Shown: positions 17,658-27,741 of the stretch, one piece after another
Layout: each line of letters starts with the position of its first letter
Position numbering within the stretch: position 1 is the stretch's first letter
DNA from: Sulfitobacter geojensis
GTDB lineage: Bacteria; Pseudomonadota; Alphaproteobacteria; Rhodobacterales; Rhodobacteraceae
Reading direction: 5' to 3'
Assembly (NCBI RefSeq): GCF_000622325.1
Contig: NZ_JASE01000005.1
Span: forward strand, 2,170,001-2,234,000
Length of the DNA stretch: 64,000 nt
Notes under the pieces: model-generated
Databases searched by the model: none
Told to the model about the DNA's origin: nothing
What the model saw: only the letters and a program-made list of their open reading frames with translations
Position numbers and translations under genes: made by a program

Positions 17658-18742
17658 GTATGGACATGCAAATCTGGGCCTCCCTGCCGATACCGGCGCT
17701 GCTGATTGCGCCCGATGATATGATCGCAGACATCAATCCTGCGGCAGAAGGTTTCTTTAACGCCTCTGCCAAGGCCGTCATTGGCGTGCCGGTTTGGGAT
17801 CTGGTGGCAGTGGATTATCCGTTGGAAGACGCCTTTGAGCGGGCCCGCGCCAGCAGCACCGCCTTGTTTGTCAACGACGTGGATGTGGGCAGCGGACAGC
17901 GTGCGCCGCAAAAATCCGCGCTGCAAGTGGCACCGTTGCAAGGGCTGTCGGGGCATATGCTGATGATGATCTCGCCGCGTGAGCTTTCGGGTCGGATGAC
18001 CCAGAACCATTCGGTGAAATCGGCGGCCAAATCGGCGATTGGCATGGCAGAAATGCTCGCCCATGAGATAAAGAACCCGCTTGCAGGGATCACCGGCGCG
18101 GCACAATTGCTGTCGATGAACCTTGACGCTGACGAGCTTGAGTTGACCGACCTGATCGTCGCGGAATCGCGCCGGATTGTGAAGTTGTTGGGACAGGTCG
18201 AGCAATTCGGCAATTTGACAGCGCCCGTGCGCAAACCTGTGAACCTGCATGATGTGCTGGACCGTGCGCGACGGTCGGCGCTGTTGGGATTTGGGTCGCA
18301 GATGAAGATCATCGAGGATTACGATCCTTCACTGCCGATGGCCCTTGGTGACAAGGATCAACTGGTGCAGGTGGTGCTGAACCTGCTGAAAAATGCCTCC
18401 GAAGCGGCTGGAGAGGCGGGCGGGACCATCCGGCTGCACAGTTATTTCGAACATTCCTTTCGGATGCGCCGCGCCGATGGGACCGGCCATTTGCTGCCCT
18501 TGCAGATCGAAGTGATCGACGACGGGCCGGGCCTGCCTGAACACATCAAGGGCGACATCTTTGATCCGTTTGTATCGGGGCGCGAAAACGGCACGGGCCT
18601 CGGACTCGCGCTTGTCAGCAAGATTGTGTCGGAACATGGCGGCTGGATCTCGGTCGACTCTGTGCCCGGCCAGACAGTGTTTCGCATATCGCTGCCCCGC
18701 GCCCATGCTACAGATTTTACCCCCCCAGAGGAGAGCTCCTAA
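17654..18742 (+). CDS. ntrB: Nitrogen regulation histidine kinase NtrB
   Basis: 362 residues: an N-terminal PAS-like domain (about 1-110), the dimerisation/phosphotransfer domain with phospho-acceptor His137 (LAHEIKNPLAG), and a HATPase domain with the N box LLKNASEA and the GxGLGLALVSKIVSEHGG block. It is soluble, as expected for NtrB, and would phosphorylate NtrC under PII control. The start overlaps the dusB stop (ATGA), and its stop directly abuts the ntrC ATG. Confidence 0.96.
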   Translation: MSMDMQIWASLPIPALLIAPDDMIADINPAAEGFFNASAKAVIGVPVWDLVAVDYPLEDAFERARASSTALFVNDVDVGSGQRAPQKSALQVAPLQGLSGHMLMMISPRELSGRMTQNHSVKSAAKSAIGMAEMLAHEIKNPLAGITGAAQLLSMNLDADELELTDLIVAESRRIVKLLGQVEQFGNLTAPVRKPVNLHDVLDRARRSALLGFGSQMKIIEDYDPSLPMALGDKDQLVQVVLNLLKNASEAAGEAGGTIRLHSYFEHSFRMRRADGTGHLLPLQIEVIDDGPGLPEHIKGDIFDPFVSGRENGTGLGLALVSKIVSEHGGWISVDSVPGQTVFRISLPRAHATDFTPPEESS

Positions 18743-20110
18743 ATGGATGGCACCGTTCTGGTCGCAGATGACGACCGCACAATCCGCACTGTCCTGACGC
18801 AGGCACTGACCCGTGCCGGTTGCAAGGTTCATGCGACCTCAAGCCTGACGACGCTGATGCGCTGGGTGGCCGAAGGGCGCGGCGATGCGGTGATCACCGA
18901 TGTGGCAATGCCGGACGGTAATGGATTGGAAATGCTGCCCAAGATTTCGGCGGACCGCCCCGATTTGCCGGTGATCGTGATCTCGGCGCAAAATACGATC
19001 ATGACGGCAATCAAGGCAGCCGAGGCCGAAGCCTTTGATTACCTGCCTAAACCATTCGACCTGCCGGACCTGATGAAACGCACCGCGCGGGCACTTGATC
19101 GCAAAAGCAGCATTAGCAAACCTGTTGAGGCGCCAACCGACGGCGATCGAGATGATTTGCCGCTGGTCGGGCGCACGCCGGTGATGCAAGCGCTTTACCG
19201 TCTGGTCGCGCGGGTGATGAACACCGATTTGCCCGTGCTGATCTGGGGGGAAAGCGGGTCGGGGAAATCCCTTATCGGCAAGGCAATCCACGACTTTTCG
19301 GACCGGCGCACCTTGCCCTTCGTTACGGTCACCGCTGCCGATTTGCAGGACATCGAAGGGCCGGCGCGTGTGTTGGCCCGTGTGCGCGGTGGCACCTTGT
19401 TGATTGACGAAATCGCGGACATCTCGCTTGAATCCCAAGCCCGCATTGCGCGGATGATGGATGTGCCCGGCGATTACAGCCCGCGGTTTCTGGCGACCAG
19501 CCAATCCGACCTTGCCGAAGCAATGAAACAGGGCAGCCTGCGCCGCGATCTGTATTATCGCCTGTCCGGCGCTACCGTTCATGTGCCTGCGCTGCGCGAC
19601 CGTGTGGAGGATATCGATCTTTTGGCCGCGCATTTCCTCGAACGCGCTGATCCTGGCAACAGCGCAGGGCGCACCCTGTCCGAAGGAGCGATGAAGGTTT
19701 TTGCGAATTATTCCTGGCCGGGAAATGTGCGCCAGTTGGAGCACGCGATGCGCCAGCTGGCACTGACCAGCCATGCGCCTGAAATCTCTCTGGAAGAGGC
19801 GCGTCAGGTATTGGGCGCGCAACCGACCACGGAACCGGTCTATGCGCAGGTCAACACCGAACGGCTGGGGGCAAGCGTGGAGCGTCACTTGCGCCGTTAC
19901 TTTGACCAGCACGGCGCGATGCTGCCGCCACCGGGGCTTTATGCGCGGATCCTGCGCGAGATTGAGGCCCCTCTGATTGAAATTGCCCTCGCGGCGACCT
20001 CCGGGAATCAGGCTAAATGTGCTGATCTGTTAGGCATTAACCGCAATACCTTGCGCAAAAAGATCACCGATCTTGATATAGAGGTGACAAGGGGTCGCAA
20101 GATGATGTAA
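18743..20110 (+). CDS. ntrC: Nitrogen response regulator NtrC lacking the GAFTGA loop
   Basis: 455 residues: receiver domain with phospho-acceptor Asp53 (ITDVAMPDG), AAA+ domain with Walker A GESGSGKS (169-176) and Walker B TLLIDE (218-223), and a C-terminal Fis-type HTH ([22 protein letters not shown]). Only 41 residues separate the Walker motifs, about 20 fewer than in enteric NtrC, and the GAFTGA sigma54-contact loop is absent. The same loss is known in Rhodobacter capsulatus NtrC, which activates sigma70 promoters. A sigma54-independent mechanism is therefore inferred. Confidence 0.96.
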   Translation: MDGTVLVADDDRTIRTVLTQALTRAGCKVHATSSLTTLMRWVAEGRGDAVITDVAMPDGNGLEMLPKISADRPDLPVIVISAQNTIMTAIKAAEAEAFDYLPKPFDLPDLMKRTARALDRKSSISKPVEAPTDGDRDDLPLVGRTPVMQALYRLVARVMNTDLPVLIWGESGSGKSLIGKAIHDFSDRRTLPFVTVTAADLQDIEGPARVLARVRGGTLLIDEIADISLESQARIARMMDVPGDYSPRFLATSQSDLAEAMKQGSLRRDLYYRLSGATVHVPALRDRVEDIDLLAAHFLERADPGNSAGRTLSEGAMKVFANYSWPGNVRQLEHAMRQLALTSHAPEISLEEARQVLGAQPTTEPVYAQVNTERLGASVERHLRRYFDQHGAMLPPPGLYARILREIEAPLIEIALAATSGNQAKCADLLGINRNTLRKKITDLDIEVTRGRKMM

Positions 20111-20222
20111 AAGCGCCACATAACCGTGGCCATCCGGTATCAGCCAAGCGCTGAGACTGGTTAGGACCACTGAATATGGCGGCTGATGCGTGCGGGCATC
20201 ACTACATCGGTGAGGAGAGCGG

Positions 20223-22472
20223 GTGGCAACCCGGTCACATAAATTCAGCTTGGAGCGTTTAGGCCGTTTGCGGCGCCTGAAACGTGTGCGCAACTTGTCA
20301 ACGTTGGGGCTTGTCGTGCTGGGGCCGGTGCTGGCCATGGCGACCTACCTTGCCTTGGGTCCATTGGGGCAGGGTGCCAATACGCTTTCGCTGCGGTTGG
20401 TCTTGCTGACGGATCTGGTTTACGTCCTGTTGGTGGCGGCCCTTGTGTTGTCGCAAGTGGCCCGCCTGATTGCTGCGCGGCGCGCGAAATCCGCCGGTTC
20501 CCGTCTGCATTTGCGACTGACGGGGGTGTTCGCGCTGATGGCCCTGATCCCGACAGTGACGGTTGCCGTTTTCGCCGGGCTGACGGTGAATGTGGGGCTT
20601 GAGGGTTGGTTTTCGGATCGTGTGCGCGGGGTTGTCGGGTCATCACTGGCGGCCGCGCAAGCGTATGAGGCAGAACAGCGTCAGGATCTCATCGAAGACG
20701 CCCGCGCCCTTGCACGCAACATCGACAACGCCCGAAATCAGGGCATTAACCTGAGCGACAGCCAGCTGTTGGGCGAAGGGCAGCGGCAAATCCAGCGCGG
20801 TCTGCGCGAGGCCTATCTGATTGACAGCACAGCGGAAATTCGCGCACGCGGCGACCGCTCCTATCTGTTTGATTATGAAAAACCGACTGGTGCTCAGTTA
20901 GCGGCGGCCACTGATCAGGGATTGTTGGTGATCGAGGACTGGCCCAATAACGAGTTCCGCGCCTTGGTGCCGATGCAGTCCTTTCTTGACCGCTATCTTT
21001 ATGTCAGCCGCGATGTGGATGGCAAAATTCTGTCCTTGCTGGATGAAACAACCGAAACCGTGCGGTTATATCAACAGTTGGAATCAGATCGCGGTCGTTT
21101 GCTGTTTGAATTCGGCCTGCTGTACCTTGGTTTTGCGGTGATCCTGATCCTTGCTGCCGTATGGCTGGGCCTGTGGTTTGCTGAACGCCTGTCCGGTCCG
21201 GTCGGGCGGTTGACCGGTGCGGCGCAGCAGGTGGGGGCGGGCAATCTGAATGTGCAGGTGCGTGAAGAGGACGGCGACGATGAAATCGCGATGCTGGGCC
21301 GCTACTTTAACCAGATGACCAAGCAATTGCAGGGCCAGCGCGAGACACTGCTTGATAACACCCGCCAGATTGAGCGCCGCCGCCGCCTGTTTGATTCCGT
21401 GCTCAGTTCGGTCACATCCGGCGTGGTTGGACTTGATCCCGAGGGGCGGGTGACCTTTGTGAACCGCTCCGCGATGCGCCTGTTGGATTGGGACGAGGAA
21501 CAGCAATCTGTCGCTCTTAGTGTGGCAGTGCCGGAATTCGGTCCGCTGTTTGAAACGATATCGGCCAAGCAGGGCGATACTGCACAGGAAGAGATCAAAG
21601 TGTCGCGTCAAGGCGCGATGGAAAACTTGCTGGTGCGCATGGCCACACGGCGCACGGGCGACGGACGGCTTGAAGGGTACGTTGTCGCCTTTGACGATGT
21701 GACCGATCTGGTCAGCGCACAGCGGATGGCCGCATGGGGTGATGTGGCCCAGCGGATTGCTCATGAAATCAAGAACCCGCTCACGCCGATCCAGCTTTCT
21801 GCCGAGCGGATCAGACGCAAGTTCGCCCCGAAACTGGGCGACGACAGTGACAGCCTTGAACAGATGACCGGTGTGATCATCCGACAGACCGGTGATTTGC
21901 GCCGGATCGTTGATGAATTCTCCAAATTTGCGCGGATGCCGGAACCCGAAACTTCTGAACACAATCTGACGCAACTGGTCAAGGACGCGGTGTTCTTGCA
22001 GCAATCAGGACAGCCCGAAGTCAAAATCATATCCGACCTTGGCGAGGGCGTCGTAATGGCCGATATCGATGCGACAATGATTTCTCAGGCCTTGAACAAT
22101 CTGATTAAGAACGCCGGAGAAGCGATTGAATCTTTGCGAAAAAATGGCACACCTGAAAACCTGAAACCACAGATCCGGGTCACGCTGCAACATAGCGCCG
22201 CCAGCGCCACATTAACCATCGCAGACAACGGCATCGGCTTGCCCGAAGACCGCGCGCGTCTGTTTGAACCATATGTTACGACCCGCAGCGAAGGCACTGG
22301 CCTTGGCCTGCCTATCGTGAAAAAGATCATCGAGGAACACGGCGGCACGCTGACCCTCGACAATGCGCCCGTCTTTGAGGGCCAAGACCATTTCGGTGCG
22401 ATGGCGGTGATTTCATTGCCCCTTGTACCGTCCCCCCAACCGGCAAACCGAGTGGAGACAGCAGATGAGTGA
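20223..22472 (+). CDS. ntrY: Nitrogen regulation sensor kinase NtrY
   Basis: 749 residues. The N-terminus has several membrane segments (about residues 30-130) and another near 300, flanking a periplasmic domain. A HAMP segment (LSGPVGRLTGAAQQVGAGNLNVQV), a PAS domain, the HisKA box (IAHEIKNPLTPIQLSAERIRRKF) and a HATPase domain ending GLGLPIVKKIIEEHGG follow. NtrY senses nitrogen or redox-related signals and phosphorylates NtrX. The GTG start at 20223 has GAGGAG about ten bases upstream. A 112-base gap after ntrC could hold a separate promoter. Its end overlaps ntrX by eight bases. Confidence 0.95.
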   Translation: MATRSHKFSLERLGRLRRLKRVRNLSTLGLVVLGPVLAMATYLALGPLGQGANTLSLRLVLLTDLVYVLLVAALVLSQVARLIAARRAKSAGSRLHLRLTGVFALMALIPTVTVAVFAGLTVNVGLEGWFSDRVRGVVGSSLAAAQAYEAEQRQDLIEDARALARNIDNARNQGINLSDSQLLGEGQRQIQRGLREAYLIDSTAEIRARGDRSYLFDYEKPTGAQLAAATDQGLLVIEDWPNNEFRALVPMQSFLDRYLYVSRDVDGKILSLLDETTETVRLYQQLESDRGRLLFEFGLLYLGFAVILILAAVWLGLWFAERLSGPVGRLTGAAQQVGAGNLNVQVREEDGDDEIAMLGRYFNQMTKQLQGQRETLLDNTRQIERRRRLFDSVLSSVTSGVVGLDPEGRVTFVNRSAMRLLDWDEEQQSVALSVAVPEFGPLFETISAKQGDTAQEEIKVSRQGAMENLLVRMATRRTGDGRLEGYVVAFDDVTDLVSAQRMAAWGDVAQRIAHEIKNPLTPIQLSAERIRRKFAPKLGDDSDSLEQMTGVIIRQTGDLRRIVDEFSKFARMPEPETSEHNLTQLVKDAVFLQQSGQPEVKIISDLGEGVVMADIDATMISQALNNLIKNAGEAIESLRKNGTPENLKPQIRVTLQHSAASATLTIADNGIGLPEDRARLFEPYVTTRSEGTGLGLPIVKKIIEEHGGTLTLDNAPVFEGQDHFGAMAVISLPLVPSPQPANRVETADE

Positions 22473-23874
22473 TATTCTAATTGTCGATGATGAGCGCGAT
22501 ATTCGCGAATTGATTTCCGACATTCTGGAGGACGAGGGGTTCGCGACCCGTCTGGCCGGAAATTCCGACGATGCGATGGCCGCGATCAACACTGAACCAC
22601 CGGCGCTGATGATCCTTGATATCTGGCTCAAGGACAGCCGGATGGACGGGATCGATATCCTCAAATCAGTCAAACGCGACAACCCCGACGTGCCGGTGGT
22701 GATTATTTCTGGCCATGGCAATATCGAGATTGCGGTCGCGGCGATCCGACAGGGGGCGTATGATTTTATCGAAAAGCCGTTTAATATCGACCAGTTGATG
22801 GTGGTGATCCGGCGCGCGATGGAAACTTCGCGCCTGCGCCGCGAGAACCAGAGCCTCAAGCGGCGCGACACGTCATCTTCGGAAATGATCGGGCAATCGG
22901 CGGCCTTCCGCGCCTTGATCAGCCAATTGGATAAGGTCACCAAATCCAATGGCCGCGTCATGCTGACCGGTCCGGCGGGAGCAGGTAAAGAAGTCGCCGC
23001 GCGTTACATTCACGCCAATTCGGGCCGTGCGGATGCGCCCTTTGTGACCGTGAATTGCGCGGGCGTAGAACCTGAAAATATGGAAGAAATGTTGTTTGGC
23101 CGCGAAACCGCCGACCGCGGTGTCGAGCCCGGCTTGCTGGAACAGGCCCACGGCGGTGTCGTGTTTTTTGACGAAGTGGCAGATATGCCGCTGGGCACCC
23201 AGTCCAAGATCCTGCGGGTTTTGGTGGATCAACAATTCACCCGCGTGGGCGGCAATGACAAGGTGCGTGTCGATTTGCGCGTGATATCGTCCACAAACCG
23301 GGATCTTGAGGCCGCGATTGCAGCTGACACCTTTCGCCAAGAGCTGTTTCATCGGTTGAACGTGGTGCCTATTGCGGTGCCATCGTTGGAAGAACGGCGC
23401 GAGGATATCCCTTTGCTGGCCGAGCATTTCATCAGCGAATTCAATAAGTCGCAGGGCTTGCCCCAGCGTTCGTTGAGCGAGGATTCGGTTGCATTGATGC
23501 AAACGATGGTCTGGCCAGGCAACGTGCGTCAGTTGAAGAACCTGGTGGAACGGGTGTTGATCCTGGGCGATGGTACCGGCCCGATCGAGGCACGCGAATT
23601 GCCCGGCGAGGAGCCAAGTGGCGAGGAAGAGGGCCGCGTGGTGTTGTCGTCCGCCTTGGCGACCCTGCCGCTGCGCGAGGCGCGCGAAGCCTTTGAACGC
23701 GAATACCTGCTGACCCAGATCAACCGGTTCGGCGGCAACATCTCGCGTACGGCGAATTTTGTCGGGATGGAGCGGTCGGCGCTGCACCGCAAGTTGAAAT
23801 CACTGGGCGTGGTCACAAGTGCGAAGGCCGGCGTAAGGGTCGCGCATGTGGACGAGGAAAGCGACGCAGGATGA
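22465..23874 (+). CDS. ntrX: Nitrogen assimilation response regulator NtrX
   Basis: 469 residues from ATG 22465. The receiver domain has Asp52 (LMILDIWLKDSRMDG), the AAA+ domain has Walker A GPAGAGKE (169-176) and Walker B GVVFFDEVAD, and a C-terminal Fis-type HTH (GGNISRTANFVGMERSALHRKLKSLG) binds DNA. The GAFTGA loop is missing here too: the sequence goes from EEMLFGRET directly to EPGLLEQAHGG, as is usual for NtrX. It overlaps ntrY by eight bases. A GC-rich imperfect hairpin follows at 23879-23902. Confidence 0.95.
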   Translation: MSDILIVDDERDIRELISDILEDEGFATRLAGNSDDAMAAINTEPPALMILDIWLKDSRMDGIDILKSVKRDNPDVPVVIISGHGNIEIAVAAIRQGAYDFIEKPFNIDQLMVVIRRAMETSRLRRENQSLKRRDTSSSEMIGQSAAFRALISQLDKVTKSNGRVMLTGPAGAGKEVAARYIHANSGRADAPFVTVNCAGVEPENMEEMLFGRETADRGVEPGLLEQAHGGVVFFDEVADMPLGTQSKILRVLVDQQFTRVGGNDKVRVDLRVISSTNRDLEAAIAADTFRQELFHRLNVVPIAVPSLEERREDIPLLAEHFISEFNKSQGLPQRSLSEDSVALMQTMVWPGNVRQLKNLVERVLILGDGTGPIEARELPGEEPSGEEEGRVVLSSALATLPLREAREAFEREYLLTQINRFGGNISRTANFVGMERSALHRKLKSLGVVTSAKAGVRVAHVDEESDAG

Positions 23875-23919
23875 TGCCGCGCCGCCGACATCCGGCGGGC
23901 GCACTAGAGCGGGGCTGAT

Positions 23920-24615
23920 ATGCTGATCAAAGTAGGCGATGACCGGAGCACGAGCGTTGATTTGGTCTTGGCCGGTTTGTTGTCCTCCATGGCGGGCGCG
24001 CTGAACGCCGTCGGTTTTTTGATTGCCGGGACGTTTACGGCAAATATGACGGGCAATATCTCGGCTTCTGCGGATCATCTGGCGAATGGTGCGGTTGTGA
24101 TGTCGCTGTCATTTATCGGGTTGGTGATCGCCTTTGTTACAGGAGCAGCCGTAGCAGCTTTTGCCATCCAGACTGGCGAAGCAAGGGGCGTCCGGTCAGT
24201 ATACGCCCTCGCGATTGTTGGTGAGGCGGTGGTGCTTCTGGCGCTGGGTCTGGGGCTGATTTACTCTTCGCAAATCCTACCGGAGACCTTTCTGGTCATC
24301 GTTCTTAGCTTTGTGATGGGGCTGCAAAACGCGGTCACCACTATGATCTCGCGCGCCAGGGTCCGCACCACCCATGTCTCGGGCATGGCGACAGACATCG
24401 GCATCGAACTGGCGGCACTGACCGGCGACAGCTCAACGCGCAGCACCGCACTGCCCAAATTGAAACTTCACATCCTGACGCTTGCGTGTTTTGCCATTGG
24501 CGGTGTTGGCGGGGCCTTGTTGTTCCAGACCATCGGAAGCTGGTTGTTTGTCCTTGCGGGTCTTATTCTGCTGCTGATTGCGGTACCAGAAGCGCGGCGC
24601 GGGCGGCGACGCTGA
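23920..24615 (+). CDS. YoaK/DUF1275-family membrane protein
   Basis: 231 residues with about six hydrophobic segments. The opening [28 protein letters not shown] and the later [28 protein letters not shown] are the two hallmarks of DUF1275 (YoaK) proteins. These are inner-membrane proteins of unknown function, possibly transporters. It lies 45 bases after ntrX on the same strand and is the first of three genes placed between ntrX and trkA. Confidence 0.9.
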   Translation: MLIKVGDDRSTSVDLVLAGLLSSMAGALNAVGFLIAGTFTANMTGNISASADHLANGAVVMSLSFIGLVIAFVTGAAVAAFAIQTGEARGVRSVYALAIVGEAVVLLALGLGLIYSSQILPETFLVIVLSFVMGLQNAVTTMISRARVRTTHVSGMATDIGIELAALTGDSSTRSTALPKLKLHILTLACFAIGGVGGALLFQTIGSWLFVLAGLILLLIAVPEARRGRRR

Positions 24616-24627
24616 TCCGTACGCGCG

Positions 24628-25632
24628 TTATCCCGACAACTCGGCCAAGACATCCACCCCCTGCATTTTGAGAAAATGCAGCATGTCGATGAATACCCAG
24701 TTCTCGGCCAGTTTGTCGCCGTCACGCCGGTAGATATCGACCACCCGCATATCGGCGCGGGTGTCGTTTGCGGCGATTCCCATAAACCCGTTTGAATTGG
24801 TCAGCGACAGGTTGGGCCAACCGAAAAAGCCGCCGTAGTTGCCCTCGCTAAACCGCGCCAGATGACCGTTGAAGCTGCGGTCGGACAGGTGGCGGCGAAA
24901 CGGTCCTTGGTGCTGTTCGATATAGCGGTCAATCGTATAGGTTGCGCCGATGCCCTCCGGTCCCCACCAGATCATATCGTCGTGCCAGTCGCGCTGCAGT
25001 TCCTCGCGCGGGGTCAGGGCCCGTGGGTCTGCATTGGCGGCATCAATTGCGCCGATCATCCGGTTGATCAAGGCCAGCGTTTTCGCGCCTTCACCAGCGT
25101 CTTGCGGACTGTAAAGCAGACCGTCATTCCCACGCGGTCCCGGTTGCACCAGATGGGCGGCGGTTTGCTGGGGAAAACGTCCGACACCGGCCTGCGTCAT
25201 CAGGTGTAACAGGTCGCAAAACAGGGCGGTTTCCACGATTTTACCGTCCGCGACACGGTTGAATTCGGCGTAGCGCAGCATGGCGATTTTGCGGGTCGGC
25301 GGGATGTTAAGAAACGGCGCGTCGAATAACCCCATGAGATGGCCCATGGAACAGGTCCAGACGCCGGATTGATCCGCAATACTGTTTGTCGCGCCGAAAA
25401 AGATGTCCTCGCGCCGTTGCAAGCCAGAGAAGGCCGTCAAAAGCGGTTGCCAAAACGCACGGGCCGCCCCCTGCGGTCCGGTTTGAACGTTGAAGGGATG
25501 CACACCACGCCAGATCGCGTCAGGCGACATACCTGCGCCAAGCACATCGGCAACCGTATCGGCGGTGGCACCGGCAAGGGCGGTGAAATGTGCTTGTGTG
25601 ACGGCTTTGGCGGTCTGGATCGGTTCGGTCAT
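24628..25632 (-). CDS. SnoaL/NTF2-like protein with two tandem domains
   Basis: 334 residues from MTEPIQTAKAV. Two related halves are visible: each has an aromatic-rich core (GHLMGLFDAPFLNIPPTRKIAMLRYAEFNRVADGKIVETALFCDLLHLMTQAG and a second, GNYGGFFGWPNLSLTNSNGFMGIAANDTRADMRVVDIYRRDGDKLAENWVFIDMLHFLKMQG), typical of SnoaL-like ester cyclase folds. The role is unknown; family members include polyketide cyclases and small-molecule isomerases. It converges on the YoaK gene. Confidence 0.82.
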   Translation of the reverse strand: MTEPIQTAKAVTQAHFTALAGATADTVADVLGAGMSPDAIWRGVHPFNVQTGPQGAARAFWQPLLTAFSGLQRREDIFFGATNSIADQSGVWTCSMGHLMGLFDAPFLNIPPTRKIAMLRYAEFNRVADGKIVETALFCDLLHLMTQAGVGRFPQQTAAHLVQPGPRGNDGLLYSPQDAGEGAKTLALINRMIGAIDAANADPRALTPREELQRDWHDDMIWWGPEGIGATYTIDRYIEQHQGPFRRHLSDRSFNGHLARFSEGNYGGFFGWPNLSLTNSNGFMGIAANDTRADMRVVDIYRRDGDKLAENWVFIDMLHFLKMQGVDVLAELSG

Positions 25633-25722
25633 CGGCAAACTCTGCAACAGGGATTTGGCCTTACGTTATGCGCCTGCACACGTGTGCACCAGTCAAAACC
25701 AATGCCTTTCCCGCGGTTTTTT

Positions 25723-26196
25723 CTAGCCTCTATTCACGATCTGGAAGCTGCCGCTTTTGTTGCGGATGACGCAGGAGTTTTCTGTCAATGCGGGCAGGCG
25801 AGTTGTGGCTGCCGCCGGTGTTGCTTTGGCGATCCTGTCGGGACAGGGGGGAATGGACACCGGCGTATAGCCCTTGTCGGCCATACATTGCAGCTCGACC
25901 TGACCGCGCAGGTCCACGTTCGGATCATAACTTTCGACGCCACCGTCGATGTAATATCCGCGATGACCGGTGCAGTTGCCTTCGGCGTCACAGCTGCGGT
26001 TGCCGGGGATAAAGACCGGGGGGTTGCGCCTGATCTGGAACGATACAGGCACATCACGCAGGGCCGCCACTTCGCAGGCGGTCGTATCCCGGTTCAGATC
26101 CGTCACACTGGCACCGGGTTTGTAATAGGTTTCAAGGGGTGCGCAGGCCAGCAGGGCAGCACCACAAAGGACAAGGCTGAAAGTTCGCTGTTTCAT
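25723..26196 (-). CDS. Small lipoprotein
   Basis: 157 residues. The N-terminus MKQRTFSLVLCGAALLAC ends in a lipobox (ALLAC), so Cys18 is the likely lipidation site. The mature part has six further cysteines, among them a pair in RSCDAEGNCTGHRG, suggesting disulfides. The start at 26196 was chosen to give a proper type II signal peptide; the longer frame extends past it. Function is unknown. It diverges from trkA across a 159-base gap. Confidence 0.82.
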   Translation of the reverse strand: MKQRTFSLVLCGAALLACAPLETYYKPGASVTDLNRDTTACEVAALRDVPVSFQIRRNPPVFIPGNRSCDAEGNCTGHRGYYIDGGVESYDPNVDLRGQVELQCMADKGYTPVSIPPCPDRIAKATPAAATTRLPALTENSCVIRNKSGSFQIVNRG

Positions 26197-26355
26197 AGCG
26201 GTGATTGTGCCCGCGAACCTGTGATAAGGCAACGCAGTTGACCCTTGCCTCGCGGGCCTACATACCCTCTAGAATGAAATTCACGCAGGACCGGCAGGAT
26301 CACACCGCTGCGTACCGCCGTAAAACAGCGTGCCAAACAACGTAAGGGACCGCGC

Positions 26356-27732
26356 ATGAAAGTAATTATTTGTGGCGCAGGACAGGTCGGCTGGCAGATT
26401 GCCCGCCATTTGAGTGGCGAACGCAACGATGTCACCGTGGTCGACAGCAACGCCGATCTGGTGCGCCGCGCTACGGATACGCTGGACGTTCAGGGGATTG
26501 CAGGTTTTGCGAGCTACCCCGATGTGCTGGACCGGGCAGGGGCGCGCGACGCCGAGATGATCATCGCCGCGACCCATTCGGACGAGGTGAACATGGTCAC
26601 CTGTCAGGTCGCGCATTCGGTTTTCGGCATCAACCGCAAGATCGCGCGGCTGCGCAGCCAGTCCTATCTGGACGCAATCTATTCCGATCTCTACCGCCGC
26701 GACCACATGCCGATTGACGTGGTGATCAGCCCCGAAAAAGAAGTCGCCGCCGCCGCCTTGCAGCGTCTGTCGGCACCGGCGTCTTTTGATACCGAAGTTT
26801 TTATGGACGGCATGGCCCATCTGTTGGGCATCACAATCGAGGAAGACTGCCCGATCATCCACACGCCGCTGCGCCAGCTGACGGATCTGTTTTCCACGCT
26901 GCGGGCTGTTGTCGTAGGCGTGCGCCGTGACGGTACTTTGTTTGCCCCCGAAGCCAAGGACCAGCTGTTTGTGGGCGATGATTGCTATATCTTCACCCAT
27001 CGCGACGACATCGCCCGCACGATGGAGATTTTCGGCAAGAAGACGTCGAAACAGGAACGTGTGGTGCTGGTGGGCGGTGGCAATGTCGGTTTGACCGTGG
27101 CGCAAGCATTGGAAAATGATCCGCGCCGCATACGCACCAAAGTGATCGAGAAGAACCGCAAATGCGCGGAGCGCGCAGCCGAAGGGCTGGAGCGGACGAT
27201 TGTGTTAAACGGCGACGGTCTGGATGCCGCGCTGCTGGCCGAAGCAGGGATTGCGCGGGCCGATGCGATGCTTGCGATTACCGATGATGACAAAACCAAC
27301 ATGCTGGCCTGTGTACGTGCCAAGGCCGAGGGTTGCCCCTATGTGATCGCGCTGATCAATGATCCGACTTTGGTCCCGCTGATGACCCCCTTGGGCATTG
27401 ATGCGTACATTAACCCGCGCGCCACCACCGTGTCCTCGATCCTGCGCCACATCCGCCATGGCCGAGTGCGCGCGGTCTATTCTATCGGCGATGCCGAGGC
27501 AGAGGTGATCGAGGCCGAAGTGCTTTCGACCTCGCCCATCGCGGGCAAGATGGTGGCAGAGATTGATTTCCCCGAAGGTGTGCTGATCGGGATGCTGCGC
27601 AAGGGCGGCAAGGTGGTGCGGCCCTTGGGCAAGACACGGATCGACGAAGGTGACGTGATCGCGGTTTTTGCGCTGGCCGAGGACGTGCCGCAGGTCGAAC
27701 TGCTGCTGCAAGTCTCCATCGACTTTTTCTAG
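26356..27732 (+). CDS. trkA: Trk potassium uptake regulatory subunit TrkA
   Basis: 458 residues with two RCK modules, each an NAD-binding TrkA-N followed by TrkA-C. The dinucleotide loops are GAGQVGWQIARHLSGE at the start and VGGGNVGLTVAQALE near residue 240. TrkA is the cytoplasmic ring that gates the TrkH channel. trkH follows after ten bases. In many alphaproteobacteria trkA directly follows ntrX; here three genes intervene. Confidence 0.96.
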   Translation: MKVIICGAGQVGWQIARHLSGERNDVTVVDSNADLVRRATDTLDVQGIAGFASYPDVLDRAGARDAEMIIAATHSDEVNMVTCQVAHSVFGINRKIARLRSQSYLDAIYSDLYRRDHMPIDVVISPEKEVAAAALQRLSAPASFDTEVFMDGMAHLLGITIEEDCPIIHTPLRQLTDLFSTLRAVVVGVRRDGTLFAPEAKDQLFVGDDCYIFTHRDDIARTMEIFGKKTSKQERVVLVGGGNVGLTVAQALENDPRRIRTKVIEKNRKCAERAAEGLERTIVLNGDGLDAALLAEAGIARADAMLAITDDDKTNMLACVRAKAEGCPYVIALINDPTLVPLMTPLGIDAYINPRATTVSSILRHIRHGRVRAVYSIGDAEAEVIEAEVLSTSPIAGKMVAEIDFPEGVLIGMLRKGGKVVRPLGKTRIDEGDVIAVFALAEDVPQVELLLQVSIDFF

Positions 27733-27741
27733 GCCGCGCAT

